A stretch of DNA of 64,000 nucleotides from Loxodes magnus (taxonomy: Eukaryota > Ciliophora > Karyorelictea > Loxodida > Loxodidae): positions 100,816 to 164,815 of the forward strand of contig CAMPDV010000874.1 in the NCBI GenBank assembly GCA_946699065.1, read 5' to 3'. Below, piece by piece: positions 39,829 to 53,652 of this stretch (position 1 is its first letter; each line of letters begins with the position of its first letter). The notes under the pieces were generated by a model. It ran no database searches, was not told the origin of the DNA, and saw nothing but the letters and a program-made list of their open reading frames with translations. Made by a program: the position numbers and the translations under genes.

Positions 39829-41009
39829 TCTTCTTTTCTTACTTTACTTCTTCACTTTTCAAAAATACTTATTACTTCTCAAAGCATACTCATGAAACTG
39901 AAATTCTTTCTTCTTTTCTTACTTTATTCTTCACTTTTCAAAAATATATATTACTTCTCAAAACATACTCATGAAACTGAAACTCTACCTTCTTTTCTTA
40001 CTTTACTTCTTCACTTTTCAAAAATACTTATTACTTCTCAAAGCATACTCATGAAACTGAAATTCTTTCTTCTTTTCTTACTTTACTTCTTCACCTTTCT
40101 AAATACTTATCACTTCTCAAAGCATACTCATGAAACTGAAATTCTTTCTTCTTTTCTTACTTTACTTCTTCACTTTTCAAAATACTTATTACTTATCAAA
40201 GCATACTCCTTTAAACTGAAATTCTATAATATTTTCTTACTTTACTTCTTAACTTTTCAAAATACTTATTACTTCTCAAAGCATACTCCTTAAAACTGAT
40301 ATTCTATCTTCTTTTCTTACTTTACTTCTTCACTTTTCAAAATACTTATTACTTCTCAAAACATACTCCTTAAAACTGAAATTCTTTCTTCTTTTCTTAC
40401 TTTATTCTTCACTTTTCAAAAATACTTATTACTTCTCAAAGCATACTCATGAAACTGAAATTCTTTCTTCTTTTCTTACTTTACTTCTTCACTTTTCAAA
40501 AATATATATTACTTCTCAAAGCATACTCATGAAACTGAAATTCTTTCTTCTTTTCTTACTTTACTTCTTCACTTTTCAAAATACTTATTACTTCTCAAAG
40601 CATACTCATGAAACTGAAATTCTTTCTTCTTTTCTTACTTTACTTCTTCACTTTTCAAAAATACTTATTACTTCTCAAAGCATACTCATGAAACTGAAAT
40701 TCTTTCTTCTTTTCTTACTTTACTTCTTCACTTTTCAAAAATTCATAATACTTCTCAAAGCATACTCCTTAAAACTGAAATACTTTCTTCTTTTCTTACT
40801 TTACTTCTTAACTTTTCAAAATACTTATTACTTCTCAAAACATACTCATGAAACTGAAACTCTATCTTCTTTTCTTACTTTACTTCTTCACTTTTCAAAA
40901 ATATATATTACTTCTCAAAGCATACTCATGAAACTGAAATTCTTTCTTCTTTTCTTACTTTATTCTTCACTTTTCAAAAATACTTATTACTTCTCAAAAC
41001 ATACTCATA
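39829..41009 (+). repeat. Array segment continuing the 31.5-32.4 kb type, then the ATTCATAATAC trimer
   Basis: Up to about 40,742 it follows 31,514-32,364 (offset 8378), with one private change, TTCTATAATATTTTC near 40,230. The trimer from 40,688 has ATTCATAATAC, CTGAAATACTTTC and TTAACTTTTC, and it recurs at 23,531, 44,673 and 62,570. No gene seen. Confidence 0.78.
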
Positions 41010-41646
41010 AAACTGAAATTCTTTCTTCTTTTCTTACTTTACTTCTTCACTTTTCAAAAATATATATTACTTATCAAAGCATACTCATGAAACTGAAACT
41101 CTACCTTCTTTTCTTACTTTACTTCTTCACTTTTCAAAATACTTATTACTTCTTAAAGCATACTCATGAAACTGAAATTCTCTCTTCTTTTCTTACTTTA
41201 CTTCTTCACTTTTCAAAAATACTTATCACTTCTCAAAGCATACTCATGAAACTGAAATTCTTTCTTCTTTTCTTACTTTATTCTTCACTTTTCAAAAATA
41301 CATATTACTTCTCAAAGCATACTCATGAAACTGAAATTCTTTCTTCTTTTCTTACTTTACTTCTTCACTTTTCAAAAATACATATTACTTCTCAAAGCAT
41401 ACTCATGAAACTGAAATTCTTTCTTCTTTTCTTACTTTACTTCTTCACTTTTCAAAAATACTTATTACTTCTCAAAGCATACTCATGAAACTGAAATTCT
41501 TTCTTCTTTTCTTACTTTACTTCTTCACTTTTCAAAATACTTATTACTTCTCAAAACATACTCATAAAACTGAAATACTTTCTTCTTTTCTTACTTTACT
41601 TCTTCACTTTTCAAAAATACTTATTACTTCTCAAAGCATACTCATG
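41010..41646 (+). repeat. 8-monomer tandem unit, copy 1 (637 bp)
   Basis: Matches 41,647 to about 42,213. It carries CTTCTTAAAGCAT near 41,152, TTCTCTCTTC near 41,180 and CTTATCAC near 41,226. The first difference is CTGAAATACTTTC at 41,577 against CTGAAATTCTTTC at 42,214. The left edge is ATAAAACTG (41,009) against ATGAAACTG (41,646). Confidence 0.9.
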
Positions 41647-42254
41647 AAACTGAAATTCTTTCTTCTTTTCTTACTTTACTTCTTCACTTTTCAAAAATAT
41701 ATATTACTTATCAAAGCATACTCATGAAACTGAAACTCTACCTTCTTTTCTTACTTTACTTCTTCACTTTTCAAAATACTTATTACTTCTTAAAGCATAC
41801 TCATGAAACTGAAATTCTCTCTTCTTTTCTTACTTTACTTCTTCACTTTTCAAAAATACTTATCACTTCTCAAAGCATACTCATGAAACTGAAATTCTTT
41901 CTTCTTTTCTTACTTTATTCTTCACTTTTCAAAAATACATATTACTTCTCAAAGCATACTCATGAAACTGAAATTCTTTCTTCTTTTCTTACTTTACTTC
42001 TTCACTTTTCAAAAATACATATTACTTCTCAAAGCATACTCATGAAACTGAAATTCTTTCTTCTTTTCTTACTTTACTTCTTCACTTTTCAAAAATACTT
42101 ATTACTTCTCAAAGCATACTCATGAAACTGAAATTCTTTCTTCTTTTCTTACTTTACTTCTTCACTTTTCAAAATACTTATTACTTCTCAAAACATACTC
42201 ATAAAACTGAAATTCTTTCTTCTTTTCTTACTTTACTTCTTCACTTTGACAAAT
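41647..42254 (+). repeat. 8-monomer tandem unit, copy 2 (637 bp)
   Basis: Partner of 41,010-41,646; it diverges near 42,245-42,254, where CTTTGACAAATAC appears. A single copy of the same unit lies at about 45,073-45,474 and another at about 62,985-63,366, so the doubling is private to this place. Confidence 0.88.
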
Positions 42255-42299
42255 ACTTATTACTTCTCAAAGCATACTCCTTAAAACTGATATTCTTTC

Positions 42300-44230
42300 T
42301 TCTTTTCTTACTTTACTTCTTCACTTTTCAAAATACTTATTACTTCTCAAAGCATACTCATGAAACTGAAATTCTTTCTTCTTTTCTTACTTTACTTCTT
42401 CACTTTTCAAAAATATATATTACTTCTCAAAACATACTCCTTAAAACTGAAATTCAATCTTCTTTTCTTACTTTACTTCTTCACTTTTCAAAAATATATA
42501 TTTCTTATCAAAGCATACTCATGAAACTGAAATTCTTTCTTCTTTTCTTACTTTACTTCTTCACTTTTCAAAAATACTTATTACTTCTCAAAGCATACTC
42601 ATGAAACTGAATTTCTTTCTTCTTTTCTTACTTTATTCATCACTTTTCAAAAATATATATTACTTCTCAAAACATACTCATGAAACTGAAACTCTACCTT
42701 CTTTTCTTACTTTACTTCTTCACTTTTCAAAAATATATATTACTTCTCAAAGCATACTCATGAAACTGAAATTCTTTCTTCTTTTCTTACTTTATTCTTC
42801 ACTTTTCAAAAATACTTATTACTTCTCAAAGCATACTCATGAAACTGAAATTCTTTCTTCTTTTCTTACTTTACTTCTTCACTTTTCAAAATACTTATTA
42901 CTTCTCAAAGCATACTCATGAAACTGAAATTCTTTCTTCTTTTCTTACTTTACTTCTTCACTTTTCAAAAATACTTATTACTTCTCAAAGCATACTCATG
43001 AAACTGAAATTCTTTCTTCTTTTCTTACTTTACTTCTTCACTTTTCAAAATACTTATTACTTCTCAAAGCATACTCATGAAACTGAAATTCTTTCTTCTT
43101 TTCTTACTTTATTCTTCACTTTTCAAAAATATATATTACTTCTCAAAACATACTCATGAAACTGAAACTCTACCTTCTTTTCTTACTTTACTTCTTCACT
43201 TTTCAAAAATATATATTACTTCTCAAAGCATACTCATTAAAACTGAAACTCAATCTTCTTTTCTTACTTTACTTCTTCACCTTTCTAAATACTTATCACT
43301 TCTCAAAGCATACTCATGAAACTGAAATTCTTTCTTCTTTTCTTACTTTACTTCTTCACTTTTCAAAAATACTTATTACTTCTCAAAGCATACTCATGAA
43401 ACTGAAATTCTTTCTTCTTTTCTTACTTTACTTCTTCACTTTTCAAAATACTTATTACTTCTTAAAGCATACTCATGAAACTGAAATTCTTTCTTCTTTT
43501 CTTACTTTACTTCTTCACTTTTCAAAATACTTATTACTTCTCAAAGCATACTCATGAAACTGAAATTCAATCTTCTTTTCTTACTTTACTTCTTCACTTT
43601 TCAAAAATACTTATTACTTCTCAAAGCATACTCATGAAACTGAAATTCTTTCTTCTTTTCTTACTTTACTTCTTCACTTTTCAAAAATACTTATTACTTC
43701 TCAAAGCATACTCCTTAAAACTGATATTCTTTCTTCTTTTCTTACTTTACTTCTTCACTTTTCAAAATACTTATTACTTCTCAAAGCATACTCATGAAAC
43801 TGAAATTCTTTCTTCTTTTCTTACTTTACTTCTTCACTTTTCAAAAATATATATTACTTCTCAAAGCATACTCATTAAAACTGAAACTCAATCTTCTTTT
43901 CTTACTTTACTTCTTCACCTTTCTAAATACTTATCACTTCTCAAAGCATACTCCTTAAAACTGAAATTCTATCTTCTTTTCTTACTTTATTCTTCACTTT
44001 TCAAAAATACTTATTACTTCTCAAAGCATACTCATGAAACTGAAATTCTTTCTTCTCTTCTTACTTTACTTCTTCACTTTTCAAAAATACTTATTACTTC
44101 TCAAAGCATACTCCTTAAAACTGAAATTCTTTCTTCTCTTCTTACTTTACTTCTTCACTTTTCAAAAATACTTATTACTTCTCAAAACATACTCATGAAA
44201 CTGAAATTCTTTCTTCTTTTCTTACTTTAC
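42300..44230 (+). repeat. ~1.9-kb block repeated at 45.6 kb (offset 3349)
   Basis: Matches about 45,650-47,580, a 42-monomer period. Shared signs are ATGAAACTGAATTTC with TTATTCATCAC (near 42,637 and 45,986), CTTCTTAAAGCAT (near 43,460 and 46,810), CTGATATTCTTTC (near 43,731 and 47,080) and TTCTCTTCTTAC (near 44,050 and 47,400). The copies part near 44,230 at a 4-A versus 5-A tract. Edges are approximate. Confidence 0.8.
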
Positions 44231-45640
44231 TTCTTCACTTTTCAAAATACTTATTACTTATCAAAGCATACTCCTTTAAACTGAAATTCTATAATCTTTT
44301 CTTACTTTACTTCTTAACTTTTCAAAATACTTATTACTTCTCAAAGCATACTCCTTAAAACTGATATTCTATCTTCTTTTCTTACTTTACTTCTTCACTT
44401 TTCAAAATACTTATTACTTCTCAAAACATACTCCTTAAAACTGAAATTCTTTCTTCTTTTCTTACTTTATTCTTCACTTTTCAAAAATATATATTACTTC
44501 TCAAAGCATACTCATGAAACTGAAATTCTTTCTTCTTTTCTTACTTTACTTCTTCACTTTTCAAAATACTTATTACTTCTCAAAGCATACTCATGAAACT
44601 GAAATTCTTTCTTCTTTTCTTACTTTACTTCTTCACTTTTCAAAAATACTTATTACTTCTCAAAGCATACTCATGAAACTGAAATTCTTTCTTCTTTTCT
44701 TACTTTACTTCTTCACTTTTCAAAAATTCATAATACTTCTCAAAGCATACTCCTTAAAACTGAAATACTTTCTTCTTTTCTTACTTTACTTCTTAACTTT
44801 TCAAAATACTTATTACTTCTCAAAACATACTCATGAAACTGAAACTCTATCTTCTTTTCTTACTTTACTTCTTCACTTTTCAAAAATATATATTACTTCT
44901 CAAAGCATACTCATGAAACTGAAACTCTACCTTCTTTTCTTACTTTACTTCTTCACTTTTCAAAAATACTTATTACTTCTCAAAACATACTCATAAAACT
45001 GAAATTCTTTCTTCTTTTCTTACTTTACTTCTTCACTTTTCAAAAATATATATTACTTATCAAAGCATACTCATGAAACTGAAACTCTACCTTCTTTTCT
45101 TACTTTACTTCTTCACTTTTCAAAATACTTATTACTTCTTAAAGCATACTCATGAAACTGAAATTCTCTCTTCTTTTCTTACTTTACTTCTTCACTTTTC
45201 AAAAATACTTATCACTTCTCAAAGCATACTCATGAAACTGAAATTCTTTCTTCTTTTCTTACTTTATTCTTCACTTTTCAAAAATACATATTACTTCTCA
45301 AAGCATACTCATGAAACTGAAATTCTTTCTTCTTTTCTTACTTTACTTCTTCACTTTTCAAAAATACATATTACTTCTCAAAGCATACTCATGAAACTGA
45401 AATTCTTTCTTCTTTTCTTACTTTACTTCTTCACTTTTCAAAAATACTTATTACTTCTCAAAGCATACTCATGAAACTGAATTTCTTTCTTCTTTTCTTA
45501 CTTTATTCATCACTTTTCAAAAATATATATTACTTCTCAAAACATACTCATGAAACTGAAACTCTACCTTCTTTTCTTACTTTACTTCTTCACTTTTCAA
45601 AAATACTTATTACTTCTCAAAGCATACTCATGAAACTGAT
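44231..45640 (+). repeat. Array segment repeating 40.2-41.5 kb types
   Basis: Carries the CTTATC/CCTTTAAACTG/TTCTATAATC junction, the ATTCATAATAC trimer from 44,673, and at 45,073-45,474 a single copy of the unit doubled at 41.0-42.2 kb, followed by an AATTTC/TTATTCATCAC monomer from 45,471. No gene seen. Confidence 0.75.
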
Positions 45641-48600
45641 ATTCTTTCTTCTTTTCTTACTTTACTTCTTCACTTTTCAAAATACTTATTACTTCTCAAA
45701 GCATACTCATGAAACTGAAATTCTTTCTTCTTTTCTTACTTTACTTCTTCACTTTTCAAAAATATATATTACTTCTCAAAACATACTCCTTAAAACTGAA
45801 ATTCAATCTTCTTTTCTTACTTTACTTCTTCACTTTTCAAAAATATATATTTCTTATCAAAGCATACTCATGAAACTGAAATTCTTTCTTCTTTTCTTAC
45901 TTTACTTCTTCACTTTTCAAAAATACTTATTACTTCTCAAAGCATACTCATGAAACTGAATTTCTTTCTTCTTTTCTTACTTTATTCATCACTTTTCAAA
46001 AATATATATTACTTCTCAAAACATACTCATGAAACTGAAACTCTACCTTCTTTTCTTACTTTACTTCTTCACTTTTCAAAAATATATATTACTTCTCAAA
46101 GCATACTCATGAAACTGAAATTCTTTCTTCTTTTCTTACTTTATTCTTCACTTTTCAAAAATACTTATTACTTCTCAAAGCATACTCATGAAACTGAAAT
46201 TCTTTCTTCTTTTCTTACTTTACTTCTTCACTTTTCAAAATACTTATTACTTCTCAAAGCATACTCATGAAACTGAAATTCTTTCTTCTTTTCTTACTTT
46301 ACTTCTTCACTTTTCAAAAATACTTATTACTTCTCAAAGCATACTCATGAAACTGAAATTCTTTCTTCTTTTCTTACTTTACTTCTTCACTTTTCAAAAT
46401 ACTTATTACTTCTCAAAGCATACTCATGAAACTGAAATTCTTTCTTCTTTTCTTACTTTATTCTTCACTTTTCAAAAATATATATTACTTCTCAAAACAT
46501 ACTCATGAAACTGAAACTCTACCTTCTTTTCTTACTTTACTTCTTCACTTTTCAAAAATATATATTACTTCTCAAAGCATACTCATTAAAACTGAAACTC
46601 AATCTTCTTTTCTTACTTTACTTCTTCACCTTTCTAAATACTTATCACTTCTCAAAGCATACTCATGAAACTGAAATTCTTTCTTCTTTTCTTACTTTAC
46701 TTCTTCACTTTTCAAAAATACTTATTACTTCTCAAAGCATACTCATGAAACTGAAATTCTTTCTTCTTTTCTTACTTTACTTCTTCACTTTTCAAAATAC
46801 TTATTACTTCTTAAAGCATACTCATGAAACTGAAATTCTTTCTTCTTTTCTTACTTTACTTCTTCACTTTTCAAAATACTTATTACTTCTCAAAGCATAC
46901 TCATGAAACTGAAATTCAATCTTCTTTTCTTACTTTACTTCTTCACTTTTCAAAAATACTTATTACTTCTCAAAGCATACTCATGAAACTGAAATTCTTT
47001 CTTCTTTTCTTACTTTACTTCTTCACTTTTCAAAAATACTTATTACTTCTCAAAGCATACTCCTTAAAACTGATATTCTTTCTTCTTTTCTTACTTTACT
47101 TCTTCACTTTTCAAAATACTTATTACTTCTCAAAGCATACTCATGAAACTGAAATTCTTTCTTCTTTTCTTACTTTACTTCTTCACTTTTCAAAAATATA
47201 TATTACTTCTCAAAGCATACTCATTAAAACTGAAACTCAATCTTCTTTTCTTACTTTACTTCTTCACCTTTCTAAATACTTATCACTTCTCAAAGCATAC
47301 TCCTTAAAACTGAAATTCTATCTTCTTTTCTTACTTTATTCTTCACTTTTCAAAAATACTTATTACTTCTCAAAGCATACTCATAAAACTGAAATTCTTT
47401 CTTCTCTTCTTACTTTACTTCTTCACTTTTCAAAAATACTTATTACTTCTCAAAGCATACTCCTTAAAACTGAAATTCTTTCTTCTCTTCTTACTTTACT
47501 TCTTCACTTTTCAAAAATACTTATTACTTCTCAAAACATACTCATAAAACTGAAATTCTTTCTTCTTTTCTTACTTTACTTCTTCACTTTTCAAAAATAC
47601 TTATTACTTCTCAAAGCATACTCATGAAACTGAAACTCTACCTTCTTTTCTTACTATACTTCTTCACTTTTCAAAAATACTTATTACTTCTCAAAACATA
47701 CTCATAAAACTGAAATTCAATCTTCTTTTCTTACTTTACTTCTTCACTTTTCAAAAATACTTATTACTTCTCAAAGCATACTCATGAAACTGAAATTCTT
47801 TCTTCTTTTCTTACTTTATTCTTCACTTTTCAAAAATACTTATTACTTCTCAAAGCAAACTCCTTTAAACTGAAATTCTATCTTCTTTCCTTACTTTACT
47901 CTTTCAACATTTCTAAATACTTATTACTTCTCAAAGCATACTCATGAAACTGAAATTCTTTCTTCTTTTCTTACTTTACTTATTCACCTTTCAAAAATTC
48001 ATATTACTTCTCAAAGCATACTCCCTAAAACTGAAATTCTATCTACTTTTCTTACTTTACTTCTTCACTTTTCAAAATACTTATTACTTCTCAAAGCATA
48101 CTCATAAAACTGAAATTCTTTCTTCTTTTCTTACTTTACTTCTTCACTTTTCAAAAATACTTATTACTTATCAAAGCATACTCCTTAAAACTGATATTCT
48201 ATCTTCTTTCCTTACTTTACTTCTTCAACTTTTCAAAAATACTTATTACTTCTCAAAGCATATTCATAAAACTGAAACTCTACCTTCTATTCTTACTTTA
48301 CTTCTTCACTTTTCAAAAATATATATTACTTCTCAAAGCATACTCATGAAACTGAATTTCTTTCTTCTTTTCTTACTTTATTCTTCACTTTTCAAAAATA
48401 TATATTACTTCTCAAAACATACTCATGAAACTGAAATTCTTTCTTCTTTTCTTACTTTACTTCTTCACTTTTCAAAAATACTTATTACTTCTCAAAGCAT
48501 ACTCCTTAAAACTGAAATTCTTTCTTCTTTTCTTACTTTACTTCTTCACTTTTCAAAAATACTTATTACTTCTCAAAGCATACTCATGAAACCAAAATTC

Positions 48601-49100
48601 TTTCTTCTTTTCTTACTTTATTCTTCACTTTTCAAAAATATATATTACTTCTCAAAACATACTCATGAAACTGAAACTCTACCTTCTTTTCTTACTTTAC
48701 TTCTTCACTTTTCAAAAATATATATTACTTCTCAAAGCATACTCATTAAAACTGAAACTCAATCTTCTTTTCTTACTTTACTTCTTCACCTTTCTAAATA
48801 CTTATCACTTCTCAAAGCATACTCCTTAAAACTGAAATTCTATCTTCTTTTCTTACTTTATTCTTCACTTTTCAAAAATACTTATTACTTCTCAAAGCAT
48901 ACTCATAAAACTGAAATTCTTTCTTCTTTTCTTACTTTACTTCTCCACTTTTCAAAAATACTCATTACTTCTCAAAGCATACTCATAAAACTGCAATTCT
49001 TTCTTCTTTTCTTACTTTACTTCTTCACTTTTCAAAAATATATATTACTTCTCAAAGCATACTCATTAAAACTGAAACTCAATCTTCTTTTCTTACTTTA
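45640..49100 (+). repeat. ~3.5-kb block repeated at 49.6 kb (offset 3996, 50 monomers)
   Basis: Matches about 49,640-53,090 at an offset of 3996, slipping to 3994 and 3993 after small length changes. Alignment points: 45,950 with 49,946; 46,824 with 50,820; 47,221 with 51,217; CC of ATGAAACCAAAATTC at 48,592 with 52,586. Around 47.05-47.2 kb the copies differ, since the later one has a CTTCGCTTTTC monomer instead. This is the longest adjacent period I found. Confidence 0.8.
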
Positions 49101-51014
49101 CTTCTTCACCTTTCTAAATACTTATCACTTCTCAAAGCATACTCCTTAAAACTGAAATTCTATCTTCTTTTCTTACTTTACTTCTCCACTTTTCAAAAAT
49201 ACTCATTACTTCTCAAAGCATACTCATAAAACTGAAATTCTATCTTCTTTTCTTACTTTACTTATTCACCTTTCAAAAATTCATATTACTTCTCAAAGCA
49301 TACTCCCTAAAACTGAAATTCTATCTACTTTTCTTACTTTACTTCTTCACTTTTCAAAAATACATATTACTTCTCAAAGCATACTCATGAAACTGAAATT
49401 CTTTCTTCTTTTCTTACTTTACTTCTTCACTTTTCAAAAATACTTATTACTTCTCAAAGCATACTCATGAAACTGAAATTCTTTCTTCTTTTCTTACTTT
49501 ACTTCTTCACTTTTCAAAATACTTATTACTTCTCAAAACATACTCATAAAACTGAAATTCTTTCTTCTTTTCTTACTTTACTTCTTCACTTTTCAAAAAT
49601 ACTTATTACTTCTCAAAGCATACTCATGAAACTGATATTCTTTCTTCTTTTCTTACTTTACTTCTTCACTTTTCAAAATACTTATTACTTCTCAAAGCAT
49701 ACTCATGAAACTGAAATTCTTTCTTCTTTTCTTACTTTACTTCTTCACTTTTCAAAAATATATATTACTTCTCAAAACATACTCCTTAAAACTGAAATTC
49801 AATCTTCTTTTCTTACTTTACTTCTTCACTTTTCAAAAATATATATTTCTTATCAAAGCATACTCATGAAACTGAAATTCTTTCTTCTTTTCTTACTTTA
49901 CTTCTTCACTTTTCAAAAATACTTATTACTTCTCAAAGCATACTCATGAAACTGAATTTCTTTCTTCTTTTCTTACTTTATTCATCACTTTTCAAAAATA
50001 TATATTACTTCTCAAAACATACTCATGAAACTGAAACTCTACCTTCTTTTCTTACTTTACTTCTTCACTTTTCAAAAATATATATTACTTCTCAAAGCAT
50101 ACTCATGAAACTGAAATTCTTTCTTCTTTTCTTACTTTATTCTTCACTTTTCAAAAATACTTATTACTTCTCAAAGCATACTCATGAAACTGAAATTCTT
50201 TCTTCTTTTCTTACTTTACTTCTTCACTTTTCAAAATACTTATTACTTCTCAAAGCATACTCATGAAACTGAAATTCTTTCTTCTTTTCTTACTTTACTT
50301 CTTCACTTTTCAAAAATACTTATTACTTCTCAAAGCATACTCATGAAACTGAAATTCTTTCTTCTTTTCTTACTTTACTTCTTCACTTTTCAAAATACTT
50401 ATTACTTCTCAAAGCATACTCATGAAACTGAAATTCTTTCTTCTTTTCTTACTTTATTCTTCACTTTTCAAAAATATATATTACTTCTCAAAACATACTC
50501 ATGAAACTGAAACTCTACCTTCTTTTCTTACTTTACTTCTTCACTTTTCAAAAATATATATTACTTCTCAAAGCATACTCATTAAAACTGAAACTCAATC
50601 TTCTTTTCTTACTTTACTTCTTCACCTTTCTAAATACTTATCACTTCTCAAAGCATACTCATGAAACTGAAATTCTTTCTTCTTTTCTTACTTTACTTCT
50701 TCACTTTTCAAAAATACTTATTACTTCTCAAAGCATACTCATGAAACTGAAATTCTTTCTTCTTTTCTTACTTTACTTCTTCACTTTTCAAAATACTTAT
50801 TACTTCTTAAAGCATACTCATGAAACTGAAATTCTTTCTTCTTTTCTTACTTTACTTCTTCACTTTTCAAAATACTTATTACTTCTCAAAGCATACTCAT
50901 GAAACTGAAATTCAATCTTCTTTTCTTACTTTACTTCTTCACTTTTCAAAAATACTTATTACTTCTCAAAGCATACTCATGAAACTGAAATTCTTTCTTC
51001 TTTTCTTACTTTAC
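49101..51014 (+). repeat. Array segment: joint and start of the second 3996-bp copy
   Basis: Up to about 49,640 it carries CTCCACTTTTC with ATACTCATTAC near 49,190 and a TTATTCACC and ATCTAC pair. From about 49,640 it repeats 45.64-47.0 kb. The monomers from 49,946, 50,184, 50,422, 50,501 and 50,820 line up with 45,950, 46,188, 46,426, 46,505 and 46,824. No gene seen. Confidence 0.78.
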
Positions 51015-53652
51015 TTCTTCACTTTTCAAAAATACTTATTACTTCTCAAAGCATACTCCTTAAAACTGAAATTCTATCTTCTTTTCTTACTTTACTTCTT
51101 CACTTTTCAAAATACTTATTACTTCTCAAAGCATACTCCTTAAAACTGAAATTCTATCATCTTTTCTTACTTTACTTCTTCGCTTTTCAAAATACTTACT
51201 ACTTCTCAAAGCATACTCATTAAAACTGAAACTCAATCTTCTTTTCTTACTTTACTTCTTCACCTTTCTAAATACTTATCACTTCTCAAAGCATACTCCT
51301 TAAAACTGAAATTCTATCTTCTTTTCTTACTTTATTCTTCACTTTTCAAAAATACTTATTACTTCTCAAAGCATACTCATAAAACTGAAATTCTTTCTTC
51401 TCTTCTTACTTTACTTCTTCACTTTTCAAAAATACTTATTACTTCTCAAAGCATACTCCTTAAAACTGAAATTCTTTCTTCTCTTCTTACTTTACTTCTT
51501 CACTTTTCAAAAATACTTATTACTTCTCAAAACATACTCATAAAACTGAAATTCTTTCTTCTTTTCTTACTTTACTTCTTCACTTTTCAAAAATACTTAT
51601 TACTTCTCAAAGCATACTCATGAAACTGAAACTCTACCTTCTTTTCTTACTATACTTCTTCACTTTTCAAAAATACTTATTACTTCTCAAAACATACTCA
51701 TAAAACTGAAATTCAATCTTCTTTTCTTACTTTACTTCTTCACTTTTCAAAAATACTTATTACTTCTCAAAGCATACTCATGAAACTGAAATTCTTTCTT
51801 CTTTTCTTACTTTATTCTTCACTTTTCAAAAATACTTATTACTTCTCAAAGCAAACTCCTTTAAACTGAAATTCTATCTTCTTTCCTTACTTTACTCTTT
51901 CAACATTTCTAAATACTTATTACTTCTCAAAGCATACTCATGAAACTGAAATTCTTTCTTCTTTTCTTACTTTACTTATTCACCTTTCTAAATACTTATT
52001 ACTTCTCAAAGCATACTCATGAAACTGAAATTCTTTCTTCTTTTCTTACTTTACTTCTTCACTTTTCAAAATACTTATTACTTCTCAAAGCATACTCATA
52101 AAACTGAAATTCTTTCTTCTTTTCTTACTTTACTTCTTCACTTTTCAAAAATACTTATTACTTATCAAAGCATACTCCTTAAAACTGATATTCTATCTTC
52201 TTTCCTTACTTTACTTCTTCAACTTTTCAAAAATACTTATTACTTCTCAAAGCATATTCATAAAACTGAAACTCTACCTTCTATTCTTACTTTACTTCTT
52301 CACTTTTCAAAAATATATATTACTTCTCAAAGCATACTCATGAAACTGAATTTCTTTCTTCTTTTCTTACTTTATTCTTCACTTTTCAAAAATATATATT
52401 ACTTCTCAAAACATACTCATGAAACTGAAATTCTTTCTTCTTTTCTTACTTTACTTCTTCACTTTTCAAAAATACTTATTACTTCTCAAAGCATACTCCT
52501 TAAAACTGAAATTCTTTCTTCTTTTCTTACTTTACTTCTTCACTTTTCAAAAATACTTATTACTTCTCAAAGCATACTCATGAAACCAAAATTCTTTCTT
52601 CTTTTCTTACTTTATTCTTCACTTTTCAAAAATATATATTACTTCTCAAAACATACTCATGAAACTGAAACTCTACCTTCTTTTCTTACTTTACTTCTTC
52701 ACTTTTCAAAAATATATATTACTTCTCAAAGCATACTCATTAAAACTGAAACTCAATCTTCTTTTCTTACTTTACTTCTTCACCTTTCTAAATACTTATC
52801 ACTTCTCAAAGCATACTCCTTAAAACTGAAATTCTATCTTCTTTTCTTACTTTATTCTTCACTTTTCAAAAATACTTATTACTTCTCAAAGCATACTCAT
52901 AAAACTGAAATTCTTTCTTCTTTTCTTACTTTATTCTCCACTTTTCAAAAATACTCATTACTTCTCAAAGCATACTCATAAAACTGCAATTCTTTCTTCT
53001 TTTCTTACTTTACTTCTTCACTTTTCAAAAATATATATTACTTCTCAAAGCATACTCATTAAAACTGAAACTCAATCTTCTTTTCTTACTTTACTTCTTC
53101 ACCTTTCTAAATACTTATCACTTCTCAAAGCATACTCCTTAAAACTGAAATTCTATCTTCTTTTCTTACTTTACTTCTCCACTTTTCAAAAATACTCATT
53201 ACTTCTCAAAGCATACTCATAAAACTGAAATTCTATCTTCTTTTCTTACTTTACTTATTCACCTTTCAAAAATTCATATTACTTCTCAAAGCATACTCCC
53301 TAAAACTGAAATTCTATCTACTTTTCTTACTTTACTTCTTCACTTTTCAAAATACTTATTACTTCTCAAAGCATACTCATGAAACTGAAATTCTTTCTTC
53401 TTTTCTTACTTTACTTCTTCACTTTTCAAAAATACTTATTACTTCTCAAAGCATACTCATGAAACTGAATTTCTTTCTTCTTTTCTTACTTTATTCATCA
53501 CTTTTCAAAAATATATATTACTTCTCAAAACATACTCATGAAACTGAAACTCTACCTTCTTTTCTTACTTTACTTCTTCACTTTTCAAAAATATATATTA
53601 CTTCTCAAAGCATACTCATGAAACTGAAATTCTTTCTTCTTTTCTTACTTTA
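51015..53652 (+). repeat. 33-monomer tandem duplication, copy 1 (2638 bp)
   Basis: Aligned by eye to 53,653-56,334 with no difference noticed; the match spans 51,015-53,696 against 53,653-56,334. Both copies hold the rare CTTCGCTTTTC (G at 51,182 and 53,820), CAAAGCAAACTCC (near 51,853 and 54,491), ATGAAACCAAAATTC (CC at 52,586 and 55,224) and CTGCAATTC (near 52,984 and 55,622). Left edge: C at 51,014 against A at 53,652. Right edge: C at 53,697 against A at 56,335. Confidence 0.93.

Noticed and set aside
47944-49149. Longest open frame, 401 codons, starting ATGAAACTGAAA, as a possible protein gene
   Set aside because: It is built only from satellite monomers read in rotating frames because of 79-81 bp unit lengths. 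Equivalent frames start at dozens of other monomers, one-base length changes are tolerated everywhere, and no sequence outside the repeat precedes or follows it.
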